Assembly: GCA_008921705.1 (NCBI GenBank)
Contig: VFFE01007724.1
Span: 2,858,127-2,922,126 of the forward strand
Reading direction: 5' to 3'
From: Burhinus oedicnemus
Taxonomy: Eukaryota > Chordata > Aves > Charadriiformes > Burhinidae
Length of the DNA stretch: 64,000 nt
Made by a program: the position numbers and the translations under genes
Notes under the pieces: model-generated
Databases searched by the model: none
The model's input: only the letters and a program-made list of their open reading frames with translations
What the model was told of the DNA's origin: nothing
Part shown: piece by piece, positions 39,965-51,900 of the stretch
Numbering within the stretch: the first letter of the stretch is position 1
Layout of the letters: every line of letters begins with the position of its first letter

Positions 39965-40754
39965 GACTTTTTCAAAGAGCAATAGCTCAAAGCGGAACAG
40001 CTCTCTCCAGCTGGGCAGTTAGTTTTCAGCCTGCAAAATATGCCAGGATGTTGGCTACAAAAGTTGGTTGCAACATGTCAGACACTGTAGAATTGGTAGA
40101 ATGTCTACAGAAGAAGCCTTATAGAGAACTCGTCGACCAGGACATTCAACCAGCAAGATACCATATAGCCTTCGGACCAGTAATTGATGGCGATGTGATA
40201 CCTGATGATCCTCAGATATTGATGGAACAAGGCGAATTTCTCAATTATGACATCATGTTGGGAGTTAACCAAGGGGAAGGGTTAAAATTTGTTGAAAATA
40301 TTGTGGATAGCGAAGATGGTATATCAGCTAGTGATTTTGACTTTGCGGTTTCTAATTTTGTCGATAACTTATATGGATACCCTGAAGGCAAAGATATATT
40401 GAGGGAAACTATTAAATTTATGTACACGGACTGGGCAGATCGACATAATCCTGAGACCAGAAGGAAAACACTGCTGGCTTTGTTTACTGATCACCAGTGG
40501 GTTGCACCAGCAGTGGCTACAGCAGATCTTCACTCAAATTTTGGATCGCCTACATATTTCTATGCCTTCTACCATCATTGCCAGACAGATCAGGTACCTG
40601 CATGGGCAGATGCAGCCCATGGAGATGAGGTTCCTTACGTACTAGGAATCCCCATGATTGGTCCTACTGAATTATTTCCTTGTAATTTTTCCAAAAATGA
40701 TGTCATGCTAAGTGCAGTGGTGATGACATACTGGACAAACTTTGCAAAAACTGG
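39965..40754 (+). CDS. NLGN1: Neuroligin-1 coding exon, C-terminal half of the cholinesterase-like domain
   Basis: This 790-base exon starts with two bases completing the split Gly codon and continues [20 protein letters not shown]. It ends NFAKTG, with GG before the donor GTGAGT at 40755. It encodes much of the alpha/beta-hydrolase fold that carries the neuroligin dimer interface and neurexin-binding surface. The residues matching the cholinesterase Glu and His of the triad appear retained (Glu codon 40276-40278 in GVNQGEG; His codon 40618-40620 in AAHGDE), so only the Ser is lost. The Cys pair around [12 protein letters not shown] and the later Cys residues in YHHCQTD and LFPCNF fit the conserved disulfides. 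NMS and NFS are potential N-glycosylation sites. The frame is intact throughout. Both splice boundaries keep phase with the flanking exons, and no substitution that would break the fold was noticed. Confidence 0.98.
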
Positions 40755-41740
40755 GTGAGTACCAGATAAAGAATAATCTTATATACAAACTCGGGATATA
40801 ATGATGCAGCACTTTTCCTTGGTTATCTCCTTTGGGAATGCCTCTGTACTTATAGGATGAGTAAGAGATTAAGAATTGGGTTGGATATTTATGTTTATTG
40901 TCATGTCCCTCACTTAAACATTCTAGCAAAAAGGGGAAAAAATATCTTTGTGAATGTTCTGAGTGAAGAAATTAAAAAAATACTTTATACACAAAAATAA
41001 TTAAGAGATCCCCAGAAAAGTGCAAAACTAAGCATTTAACATATGTGTTTAGCTGAGAGTGGTTATATTAGTAACTGATTTTGCCCCAGCACTGATAATA
41101 TTTTCATTCGATGAGACATGAAATGACATAAAATATAATACAGCTTATTTTAATAATGTATTTTGTTTTAAATTGACACTTCTGACCATAAAATGTCTGA
41201 CTTCAAACTTGAAAAATTTTGTCATTTTCATTAGTTCTCTCACTGGTAGTTCAAAACACTTTTCTACCTTTGGCCATTGGACTCTTAAGTCACTGCGTTC
41301 TACTGAGTTATGGCCTGCCATGGGCCTTCACCTCTGGAAGGCCACAGATACTGCAGATGAACGGAAATGCTGAGCTTTATAAGCTTTATGTTGCTAAAAA
41401 AAGAAAAGCAAAGCTTAATGTCTGCTCACACTGGTCTCTCATAGACATTTGTCTGCATTACCACATTGCTGGCAATCTGTCCTCAGCAGCAAAAGATTTC
41501 AGTGTGAGAGATGCTAGCATTTTGGGGAACTGGGTAAGTCGCTGAAGTTTACGTAGAAGAAGGGTTCGTTTGCATAATGCTGTTTCTAATCAAGATTATT
41601 AAGGCCTCTAATTTTAGGAAATAGCATTCTGCTCTGTCCAAAGGCAGACCTAAACATTAAGTGTAAAATGTTAATTGTGTTAATTTTATAATTGCTTTTG
41701 AAATACTTTGTAACATTGGAGATTTTTATTTTTTTTTTAG
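40755..41740 (+). other. NLGN1: Last NLGN1 intron
   Basis: This 986-base intron has donor GTGAGT and a strong T-rich acceptor ending TTTTTTTTAG at 41740. It separates phase-2 exons: GG at the end of the previous exon plus T at 41741 makes Gly. Two small overlapping ORFs near 41.2-41.5 kb show no recognised product and are taken as chance. Confidence 0.95.
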
Positions 41741-42563
41741 TGACCCAAATCAACCAGTGCCGCAAGATACAAAATTTATCCATACAAAACCAAATCGTTT
41801 TGAAGAAGTAGCATGGACCAGATATTCTCAGAAAGACCAACTGTATCTTCACATTGGATTAAAACCACGAGTTAAAGAACATTATAGGGCCAATAAAGTG
41901 AACCTTTGGTTGGAACTGGTACCTCATCTGCACAATCTTAACGACATTTCACAGTATACCTCTACCACAACTAAAGTGCCATCAACTGATAATACTTTCA
42001 GACCAACAAGGAAAAATTCTGTTTCTGTTACTTCAGCCTTTCCTACAGCGAAACAAGATGATCCCAAACAACAGCCAAGCCCATTTTCAGTGGATCAGAG
42101 AGACTATTCAACAGAATTGAGTGTTACTATTGCAGTTGGTGCATCTTTGCTGTTCCTGAACATTTTGGCCTTTGCAGCATTGTACTACAAAAAAGACAAG
42201 CGGAGACATGATGTTCATAGGAGATGTAGCCCACAACGTACTACTACCAATGATCTTACCCATGCACAAGAAGAGGAGATAATGTCCCTCCAAATGAAGC
42301 ACACTGACTTGGATCATGAATGTGAGTCCATCCATCCACATGAGGTGGTTCTTAGGACCGCCTGTCCCCCAGACTACACGCTAGCTATGAGAAGGTCTCC
42401 TGATGATATTCCCTTAATGACACCCAACACCATCACAATGATCCCCAACACTATACCAGGGATTCAACCCCTACACACATTCAATACATTTACTGGAGGA
42501 CAGAACAATACTCTGCCCCATCCTCATCCCCACCCCCATTCACACTCAACAACCAGGGTATAG
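41741..42563 (+). CDS. NLGN1: Neuroligin-1 terminal coding exon (stalk, transmembrane helix, cytoplasmic tail)
   Basis: The exon begins (G)[18 protein letters not shown], finishing the cholinesterase-like domain at about [17 protein letters not shown] Ser/Thr/Pro-rich juxtamembrane stalk follows, typical of O-glycosylation. A hydrophobic helix at 42117-42188 ([20 protein letters not shown] onward) is followed by the basic stop-transfer run KKDKRR, which gives type I topology. The cytoplasmic tail contains the [18 protein letters not shown] region, equivalent to the conserved neuroligin gephyrin-binding segment, with its Tyr codon at 42375-42377. The protein ends in a His/Pro repeat ([11 protein letters not shown]) and TTRV, a C-terminal class I PDZ ligand that binds PSD-95-type scaffolds; the stop is TAG at 42561-42563. 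The tail is intact and close to the mammalian protein as I recall it. The His/Pro repeat may vary in length between species. Confidence 0.98.
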
Positions 42564-42749
42564 CCAGACAAGACGAAACAAACTTTATTTTTTGATGGAT
42601 TACAGTAGGTGGTATTACTGAAGATTACTTGGCTTTCAACCTACAAGACTCTTACTATTTAAATATGGAGGAATATTATGTGAATATACATATCAAGAAC
42701 TTTTGGGGTTTTGAAAAAAATGAATTGTACATATATCAAATGAACTTAA

Positions 42750-42790
42750 GAAACAAACAAACAAAACAAACAAAAGAAAAAACAAAAAAT
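42750..42790 (+). repeat. NLGN1: CAAA-type simple repeat in the NLGN1 3' UTR
   Basis: An imperfect run of AAAC/CAAA units lies about 190 bases after the stop codon. It is low-complexity sequence and may be length-variable. Confidence 0.85.
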
Positions 42791-44458
42791 TCCAACTGTT
42801 TGCAATTGCTTGAAGCAGTTGTCCTGAATGATACTTTTTCATTCACATTCAAGTATTAATTTTTTGAAGATTTAAGTTACATAATGGAATTAGGCATGTG
42901 CAACACAAACAGGAAAGAACTATGACTGAAAATTTTAAAAACCTATAAATATGCACAAGGGACACACTAATGGAATGTCAGATAATTTTCACCAATTTTT
43001 ATTTGGACCTGTTTTCTTGTGTAGACCATATTTACATATTTGAATAAGTACACAAAGCACCAATGCTGTTAAGGCCTTAGAAAGGGGCTCATGCTGAAAT
43101 CTGCCAGTCCGAGAAGTTTTACAGCCTGGCAGGTACAACATTATCACATAAGTGCTGTCAGTATAAAAGTTGTGGGATTAAAGGAAACTGGATATTTTTA
43201 GCACGATGTGCATGATAATTTATATGCTTGGTGGCTGTGCTGCTGATTAAGCCGTAATTAAAATTCTTCTCATCCCATTGGAGTTTTTAATAGAAGCTTT
43301 CTCCATCAATTGGCACAACCTAAAGAAGTTTTTAAAAGGGGCAAAAGTAATTACAGTAAAATATTTCACGGTAGCTTCAGAAATAGAAGGAATTGCAACA
43401 GTTCTTACAGGTATTTATGGCATTCTAGGTATACAGTGGTGAACCCTCGCTGATATGGATCCCAGACAAAAAAATATGTATTATTAATGTTCTTTTTCCT
43501 TTCCACCTAAATAATTTCTAACTTTAATATAACTATAACTTTAATGGAATCTCCTTTGATGAAGGATTTATAATTTGCTGTGATTTAGTTACAATCTGTT
43601 TATTTCAAATTGGTAAGGTAAAGTGTGTCCAAAAATTTAATTGCAATGATATTTTGCAATATAAAAATGCCCCAATATTACCGCTCTGATTACACCTTTC
43701 AGTTTATTGTTTAAACTCACGTGCATGTTACAAAGTTTACTTATAATACTTTAATATAAAATTAATTACCTTTTTGCTATACGTTAGCTTTGCCATTCAA
43801 ATGAATTCTCTAGACCAGATGGCAAGAGTGTAGAAAAAGAGGGTATGTAAGAATGGAGAGAGAGCCAATAACTGGAAATTTTAAAATCTGAATACTACAT
43901 ATGTTTGTGTGATTTGAAATGAATGTTCTAAAATCACAAGAAATTTTTCATTCCCCTGTTGCTTTCCAGTAGTTATATACCATGGTCCTTTCAAAATGTT
44001 TGTATATGTAATCAGATGTACATTTATATAAAAGAAATAATTGAGATGGACTTAAGAGCACATCCCTGATAAATACTTTCTCTCTTACCTGTACTATATT
44101 TCTATTAGACTAAAGTTATGTGATTTTTTTTTACATTTTTTCAAATTACTAGCAATTTTGATAGTTTGTAAGATAATGCGAAGAACTTTCTCTGACAAAC
44201 TAACTGCAGTAACAGAAACATTTCTTTTCAGTTACTCTTTTTCAAGAATGAAAGCTTATTACACACAAAAATTGTATACTACTTGATGGAAAATTACTTT
44301 GTACTTCTTGGCCATATTACTGGTCACTGAGTGAAATAAAGATAATCTGGATAACGAATATTATTCCAATGCTAAGAGACCTGATCTTTGCTCATTAAAG
44401 AGCTAAAATGTTTATTGCTGTTTTGTCATTTTTTAATGAAGTAATGGTAACTGTCTCA

Positions 44459-44464
44459 AATAAA
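44459..44464 (+). terminator. NLGN1: Candidate polyadenylation signal (proximal)
   Basis: AATAAA is followed after about 20 bases by a G/T-rich stretch (GTCTGGTTTTTG), the arrangement expected for cleavage and polyadenylation. Another AATAAA lies 124 bases upstream at 44335-44340. Use of this site would give a 3' UTR of about 1.9 kb. Confidence 0.4.
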
Positions 44465-45240
44465 GAGTAATATCTTAAGACCAGTCTGGTTTTTGAAGAC
44501 ATGAACATGCCTTCTACAATTAATACAACTGCATATTTATGGGCCAGTCCCATCTGCAACCATTTCTTACAGAAATACTGACATTGTGACTGTATGATGT
44601 CATAGTATTAGATGTAAATCTCCCCTAGTTTTCAGGAATAAGTTAAAAATGCAAATATTGACACCAAAAAAAAAAAGCCAAGGAACAGGCCTAATTGAAA
44701 TAAATCTGCAGTATTCTGTGACGGGGAAAAAAAAAATCACCTGGGTTTTATTTGGGTGATTGAACTTTCATAAACAGTCGGTAGGAAGTTCAAAGCATGT
44801 TTGCTAACATCAAGCACAAATGTTAAAACTGAAGCTGAAAGCAAAATAAAGTACTGCAATTTCAGTCGTTTTATTAGCTATTAAGAAAAAAAAAAAAATC
44901 CATGTATTTAATTAGCATGTGTTACAGTCCCCAGTTTTAAATTAAGCTCTTTTGGTAGAAGCATAAAAAATAGTCTTCAAAATCCAGGGCGGTCTGTGTG
45001 CAATTTCTGCCTGATGTGGTTGTGCTTTTAGACTGTGACCTGCCAATGTAAACCAATAAAAAGAATTGTCTGCCATCTGATAATTATTGTTTAATAGGAA
45101 GATTGTATTTTGCTATGTTGATGAAACAAAACAAAAAAATATAAAAATATTGATGGCCATAAAACAAGATATTCATGAAATATGATTTTATGTGCTTTTC
45201 TTAACTTTATCAAAACCAAAATAACTTTCTACTATAGTTT

Positions 45241-45285
45241 ATTTGTGGCCATATATCTATATATCTCTATATATACAGTATCTGG
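45241..45285 (+). repeat. AT-rich dinucleotide-like repeat in the 3' UTR
   Basis: Interrupted TATATATC/TATATA units lie in the probable NLGN1 3' UTR. It is an impure microsatellite. Confidence 0.7.
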
Positions 45286-46493
45286 TAATTGTTTACTTTT
45301 ATTAGTTACAAAATAAATGATTTAGGTAAACCAAGCATGACACTACACTTTCTTTCTGTCAGCCAACAGTATATAAAACGTGAAAGATGAAGGCAACAAC
45401 ACAAATTTTATCACTCCTGTTTGAAAAAAAAAACCAAACAAGTCCATTCCTGTGATGCAGATACTGTGAATGATATTTTAGTGGCTACTTTATAATTACA
45501 TTGCAGCAGCTGGCTTTCCAAAAGTAAGATGGTGTCCCACGTTTTAACACGTTAAGAAAGACCAAGAGATGTTTTAAAGCTGAAACAAAATAAAAGTATA
45601 GGAAATGGTTTTGGAATATCTTCATTATGCTTCATGGAGTATAAGTTTGTTCTTTTAAAGATATTTATCTGTTTGATTTGTTTTCCACGGTAGCCTACAA
45701 GAAAGCAAAATTGAGTGTGATATTTAATTTCTTGTATCATCCTTGGACCAGATTTCCAATAAAATTAGGATATCAGTCAGTCTTTGGAAGCTCAGTAAAA
45801 ATATAAAAAGCCTGCATTTATTGCTTTCACACTTTTGTAAATATGTTTGCAGACCTTTTTAAGAAAATGTATTCTACCATTTTGAGAAAAAAATAACAAT
45901 GGAATCATTGTCTCGTTTATCTATTAAAATTACAGGCAATATAATGTGCTGTGCTGGCATTTCTAGGAGAAATAAAGCAGATAAAAACACGTTTTGCTCA
46001 ATGGTATCTCAGTTGGTTATACACGCTGTTCTCCAACCACTGAAGACTTGCGAGGCACGGATGAACTACCTGAATATAACTTTCCATAGAAAAATGTGGT
46101 GGTTGTTTTCATTGGCTGTACTAAAAATAGATTCCTATGTCACAAGACTTTAATTATTGGATATTTTGGTTATTGAAACACCCTGAAAATTGGATGAATA
46201 GAGGTCTAACAAATAAAAATGTTACAGCTTTAAAGACACCACTGCACAGAAAATGCTGGAATTTCTGTTTCCAACTTCACTAAGAGATGAAACAGCTGAA
46301 TTCATAGGAAGCTGTCAAACATCATGGCATTCCTTTGGTGTTTGTAAGTTGTTAGTTTTTTTCCTGTGGTGTTAGTTCAAAATATTGGCCTTTTTTCCTC
46401 CCTTTTTTCTGGTAATGAACTGTTACAGATGATCGCTTTTTAATGTAAGCGAACATTAGATAATTTAATTATTATTGTGAAAATGTGCTCCCA

Positions 46494-46499
46494 AATAAA
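46494..46499 (+). terminator. NLGN1: Candidate polyadenylation signal (distal)
   Basis: AATAAA is followed at about 30 bases by GGTTTTGTTATTTTT, a good downstream G/T-rich element. Use of this site would give a 3' UTR of about 4 kb. Competing signals upstream mean alternative polyadenylation is likely. Confidence 0.35.
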
Positions 46500-46720
46500 T
46501 TAGATTAATGGGAAATTCCCTGCAGAGGTTTTGTTATTTTTCATTCAAAGCTCTTGTCAAAATATCTGTTGCAGCAGTTTTGCTTTTTTTTCAGTCTGTA
46601 AGCTAAGGGACTTTCTCCAAATAACATTAAAAATCTCTTTTTCTATTTGAAATAATAACACTATAAGATTAAGATGTCCTTCTGAGGCCTCTGAATAAAT
46701 ATGAAGAATTTGAAACATGG

Positions 46721-48812
46721 CAAGCGGGCTTTTACTCTAAACATTCTAATTTGATTTAATTCTAGCACATCAATACATTTGTATGCAGACTAGAAATCAG
46801 CATCATTTGATAGAGCGTTCGAGAGAACTACGGAGCAGAATCAGAGTTAACCACCGGCCATGTGCAAAGTCCCTTTTCTCTTAGGTTCTGGCAATGCTAC
46901 TGTATAATTGATTTCTTATTTACAGATTCAGTAAAAACTTAACTTTGTGAAATGGGAAGCGGTTAGAACAAGGTAATGAACTTTATCTGGTGGAAAATGT
47001 TTACAAAAAAATGTTGAGAATCACCTAGGGAGTGTAGATTTTTATGTGCAACCTGGCTTCATTCCTTTTTGTTGATATTATAATTCTCAGTAATTCATAC
47101 ACATGGGAAACTATCATTTCTGTAATAAGCTTTAGTTTCTAAAAGGAATTTAAGCATTGTATGTAAATTGTGGATTAAAGCCTATTCTGAGTTTAGTTTC
47201 CCTTGCTATTGGGACGAATGAAAAACCTCACTGAAGTGCAACAAATTTGTACAAGTAATTTTCGTACAGTATCTTGAAATGGTTTTTTTTTCATTTGAAG
47301 ATAAAAGTACCATCACAGCAGTAAAAGCCATGTAAGTATTTGTTTGTCAGAGAAAATGACTTCTTGTATATATATATGTGCATCTTTCTCTCCATGTGCA
47401 TACCCACATGCACTACTCCAGCCAATAGAGGAGATTTCAAAAAATGTGACTAAACAGGGATTTTTACCTTTTTGCACCATGCAGAGTCAACTCAAAGGTA
47501 AATGCAAGTGCTCAGTGTGGAGGTAACACCGATACCTCATTCCGCATTCTCCACTGTTATTGACCAGATGCTCAGCTGATGACATTTTTTTTAGTGCCAG
47601 CTAAATTAGTATTTATCATAGGACCATTGAAATCAATGAAGCCCTGACAATTTACACCAGCTATCGATATGCTTCCGGACCTTTAATGTTCATCATGGCT
47701 CATCTCACCATCCAGTTTTGCCTATCTTCTCACGCACATGAACACCCACTCATAGAAATTATTACAAGTATAACTACTTGATTTATGAACACTATCAGGC
47801 ATTAAAATGTGATTTAAAATATGCTTATAGTTATTTGTACGTAAGTCCAAAATTCAGAAAAAAAGAGCCTTCTACATAAAGAAATAAAAAATCCCTGGAA
47901 ATGATGCTGATGCAAAGAAAAGGTTTGTACCACAGTTTGCAACTTTAACATGCTATACTAAGTTTTATGTTAAAATCTTTTTAAAAAGGAACATTCACTT
48001 CTGTCTGATACTCAAATCTATATGTTGACCTATATGTCAAAGACACAATGATGCTTTGCAGCAGTTGTAAGCCTGCTCTGTTCTGCTCCATTCTGGAAGG
48101 AAAGAGACATACAACTGACCCACACTCTTGCTGTAAATTCAGGACAGAAATACCTGCTTTTTCTCTGTCATATGAATTTTCCCCTCCCAGTGTCGGCAAC
48201 ACCAGGCACTCAGTGTTTATAAGCTTAGCTTTAGAATGATACATTTAAAAAAAAAAAAAATGTGGAGTTCTTAAGTCTATAGGGTTGGGCAGTTAATATT
48301 CAGGTTTTCTGCTTTACAGCTGTAAGAGCCAATAACTTTTTGTAAACGGAAGTTGATAATACTGGCAACCAGAGGTGATAATACTAGAGCTCAATTAACA
48401 AGAGGTTCATGAAAGACTGTGTGAGCTGATAACACTTTAACTGCATTATTAAAAAAAAAAAAATAAAAATTTGCATGTAGTGATTTTGTTCAGTTGCTGT
48501 GGAAGTTAACGGGAATTTCGCTGTTGATGTTACTGAAAGAAGGATCAGTTAGAAATCTGTACGAACTCCTCTGAGGTCCATATAAAAGTTAAACAGCTAC
48601 AACCATGGCTTCTAAGAGCCTTTGGATGTTTCCAGACCTCCCTGAGTTATTTATCTATTCGTATTTCTGCGAAGAGGAGCATGTATGTTCAGGTATCAGT
48701 GGCCAAATACAGACAGGTTCTTCCCCAAAAGACACATTACTGTGATACTACAAAATCAGCTAATATACTTTATTTTTCAGCAGGTCTTGTGAGCTTGGTC
48801 TCAGCACTGGGT
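46721..48812. other. Downstream non-coding sequence
   Basis: No credible gene is seen. There is a short TA microsatellite near 47366-47380 and a possible ancient repeat relic at 47623-47662, plus two A-rich runs near 48.25 and 48.45 kb. Part of it could still belong to a longer NLGN1 3' UTR. Confidence 0.6.
47623..47662. repeat. Possible ancient amniote repeat relic
   Basis: CCATTGAAATCAATGAAGCC followed by CTGACAATTTACACCAGCT closely resembles a dispersed amniote repeat that reads roughly 'cattgaagtcaatggagcta...gatttacaccagct'. This is the clearest of the candidate relics around the NLGN1 3' end. The family name is not known to me with certainty. Confidence 0.45.
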
Positions 48813-48960
48813 CATAGAATCATAGAACAGTTTAGGTTGGAAGGGACCTTAAAAGATCATCTAGTTCCAACCCTGCTGCCGTGGGCAAGGACACCTCCCA
48901 CTAGACCTGGTTGCTCAAAGCCTCATCCAACCTGGCCTTGAACACTTCTAGGGATGGGGC
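48813..48960 (-). mobile_element. CR1 LINE 3'-end fragment
   Basis: The + strand reads CATAGAATCATAGAACAG, then GGTTGGAAGGGACCTTAAAA, then the CTAGTTCCAACCCTGCTGCC block and GACACCTCCCACTAGACC. This is the reverse complement of the avian CR1 3' terminus. It is better preserved than the copy at 29.3 kb and extends through AACCTGGCCTTGAACACTTC before similarity ends near 48960. It is non-coding and 5'-truncated. Confidence 0.93.
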
Positions 48961-51900
48961 CTGGAAGTGTGGCGACATGACTCTGGCCTGGAGCGTGATT
49001 GTATCTCATGGGTGGGAAGGACAGAAGAAAGAAAACTTGTGATTGCAAAGCGGTCATGGGCCACACCCAGTACAATACACTTGATATAAATTTTCCCTGG
49101 AATAAAATGAGGGGTGGGGCAGAACCTTCTGGCAGGAGTCAGTTGGGCAAAGAGAGATGTACAGTGTACCTATTTCATCCATTAATTTGTAGAAACAACT
49201 TTGGCAGTAATTTAAAGCAATTAAGACTATATGAAAGATTCTAAAAATAATATATGGTTTGTCACCAAATACATTTTCAGAAGAAGTCATGCAATATTCT
49301 ACTGATTGATGGTAAAGATACAGTTGTACAGTGTTGTTTTTCTGCTTTTCACAAGGTTACTCCTATGTAGTGGTGAAATTTGGCTAAGCAGATGAACAAA
49401 TTTTGCTCTCATTTGCATACAGGTAAGTCTAGAGCAATTTCATGAAAGCAGAAATGTGGACTTTTGCTAAAAATGGTAAGTAACATCCAAAACCAATTAC
49501 TCATTGCCAGCTAGTAGAGATTCCCACGTTAAACCATGTGATGATTTTTTCTTTAACGTTCATCAATTTGCCATAAATATATTTTTCTCTCCCCAGTCAG
49601 TAACTGGAGTATATGTACCATGCTCTCCATAGAAGATGAAGATAATGGGAACCATTGGTTTCTTCTCATGAATCATGACTTCGGTGTCCAAGATCAGAAA
49701 ATGTAATAGAAGAAGAAAAATAGCAAGCCAGGTTTTGGGGTTTGGTTTTTTTTTTTTTTGCTTTTTTTTTTTCTATAGACACATTTGGGTATCTTGATTC
49801 TTTGAAGGCTCACCAGAACCAAGGAAAGGATACAACCTTAATTGCTGCAGCCAGGAGCTTTGTTGGGAGTTTTCCTCTTTCCTTGTCCAGGAGGAAAGGG
49901 CAGCGTTAAGATCAGGAAAGGAGACTTCTCTAGAAAAACACTCCCAACTGTAGCTCTGAGACACACCAAGGAAGTATGAAAACACTCACAAATTCTGCTT
50001 GTGTTTGACAGAAGGAACATATATTGTCAAATTTAATAAAATATTGGTAATGTTTGAGTATTTGATAATCTATTCACTTTGTTTTAAAAAACAAGTAATC
50101 CTTTTTCACCAATACAGTTTACCTTAAACCTAAAAGGGCTACTTGGTTACTAGAATTTGGACTGGGTTGTAATATTGCATGTGAATTCTCCATTGTCCCA
50201 TGCTTCTCCTGGTTTTATTCTACAATTCAATTCAAGGATTTTATTTTAAAACTAGAAACTCTCTGTTTTCATTGAGTTGCTTCAGTATGGACTACTGCTA
50301 AGTGCAGTTTGTTCTCTCTAATTCATTCATCATTTACTCGAAAAGTGTATTATTCCAATCCTTTTAGTTATGATTTGTTTTCTTTTTTTTTTCCCTTAAA
50401 ATTCTGGGTTGTTTTTTTTTTAAACCATTTCTGTGACAAGTGCAATTTTATTCTTCTTCATGCCCTCTCACTTCATTACTACTATCTCACACAAATGCAA
50501 ATATTTGAAATAATTTAAATCTCTGTTTTCTTCATTTAGTTTTATAGACCTTCTTGTTCCTTCTGATTGGAATTTTGCTTTATCTTGTTTTTCTTGCAGT
50601 TGCATATCCAGGACTATTCACAGATGATCTCTTTTTCTAAGAAAGTAGTGCTTGGGTACAGAACAGCTCTGCAGACTAAACTCATCTGTTAACTTATGAA
50701 CGCCCACCCACAGAAGAACTGGTATTTGGGATGGGAATGGAAATCCATCTACTCTAGGAACTCTAGGGTCTAGCATGGCCAAGACCAGTTGCTTGTGGGT
50801 AGGTACAGGAACTCCTACAGTCAATAACGGCAGGCACGTGCCAGGAAGTTCACAGCCATCACTGAATTATCCTCACACACATGCCAGTTGGTAATTTTTC
50901 CCTTTGAAAGGTGCTGGAGGTGCAGTTTCACAGACAAAAGCCAACCACGAGCTAAGGCAAACACGTGCCTCCAGTAATAAGCAGCAGTAAACTCTGCTGC
51001 TTGCTAGATTAAAAAGCTTAAAGAGGCTATGAATAGTTTCTAGCTCATGGCCACACTTCAGACAAGTGTTGATGTATTTTTCTTGGCTGCGCAGACACTA
51101 AGACCTTTGTTCTGAAGTGGGCTTTGTCACGGTGCCTGTACCTACACTACACTTCCCTGGAGCTGAGCTCCTGCTGACCCCACTGCAGTAAACAGCAAAA
51201 TTTCTATTGACTGCACCTGAGAAAGGTGAGCACCTTCCACAGAAGAAAGGAATGAATTACAGATGTGGAGCTTCACACCCAATTTTCTACTGTTTTATAA
51301 CTTGAAACAGCCCTTTGCCTCCCTTCCTGAAGAGCAGAAGGAGGGCTTGAGAGTTTGAGTATGACTGTGGGAGGTGGTTCTGGATGGATGTAGAAGGTCA
51401 TCAGGATTAAATTCTTCCTCCCTAAATTTGACTACCAATATTAGGTGCCTAGCATAAGGAAGCTGACTAGACCTTATCTGAAGTTAGTAAGAGGGGGAAT
51501 TTTAGTACTGGATAAATCAGTCTACTGGTATCTGGTTTTTCTTGTTGCCTAAGAGGCAACAAAAAGTAGAGGAAAAAAAATTGCTGTCCTTTCTGTCCTT
51601 CAGATACACTTAACTAACTATGAAAGCCTGAAACACTTTTTATGAGATAAAGCATTTATTTTTATATATGTATGCTATTGATAATATATTTTTTTTTAGT
51701 TGCATAGATCAGAATGATAGCTTTTCACACCCATTGCTTATTTTATTACCATAGCGCCCATGGCTAAGGAAATAAGACCAGCAGTGATAAGAATTAAATA
51801 GCAAAGACTCTGAGATAGCATGAAGTAATGAACAATCCTCTCTTTAAAAACTTTATAGTGTAGAAACTTTCCAATGGTAAGCATAGCTAAGATTGGAGTA

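Larger units (their letters stand above)
42564..46720 (+). other. NLGN1: Probable NLGN1 3' untranslated region (end uncertain)
   Basis: After the stop the sequence stays AT-rich on the transcript strand with no competing gene, and carries a series of AATAAA signals. These begin at 44335, 44459, 44845, 45055, 45312, 45758, 46212, 46494 and 46694. The mammalian NLGN1 3' UTR is several kilobases long, so a distal end is plausible. Possible Pumilio sites of the form TGTANATA occur at 42726-42733 and 45836-45843. The real cleavage site or sites need transcript data; the end given here is a guess just past the last clustered signal. Confidence 0.5.

Noticed and set aside
40245..40427. Minus-strand 60-codon ORF inside the neuroligin exon
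   Set aside because: It is the antisense shadow of a strongly conserved coding exon.
42108..42341. Minus-strand 77-codon ORF inside the terminal NLGN1 exon
   Set aside because: It is the antisense shadow of the transmembrane and tail coding sequence.
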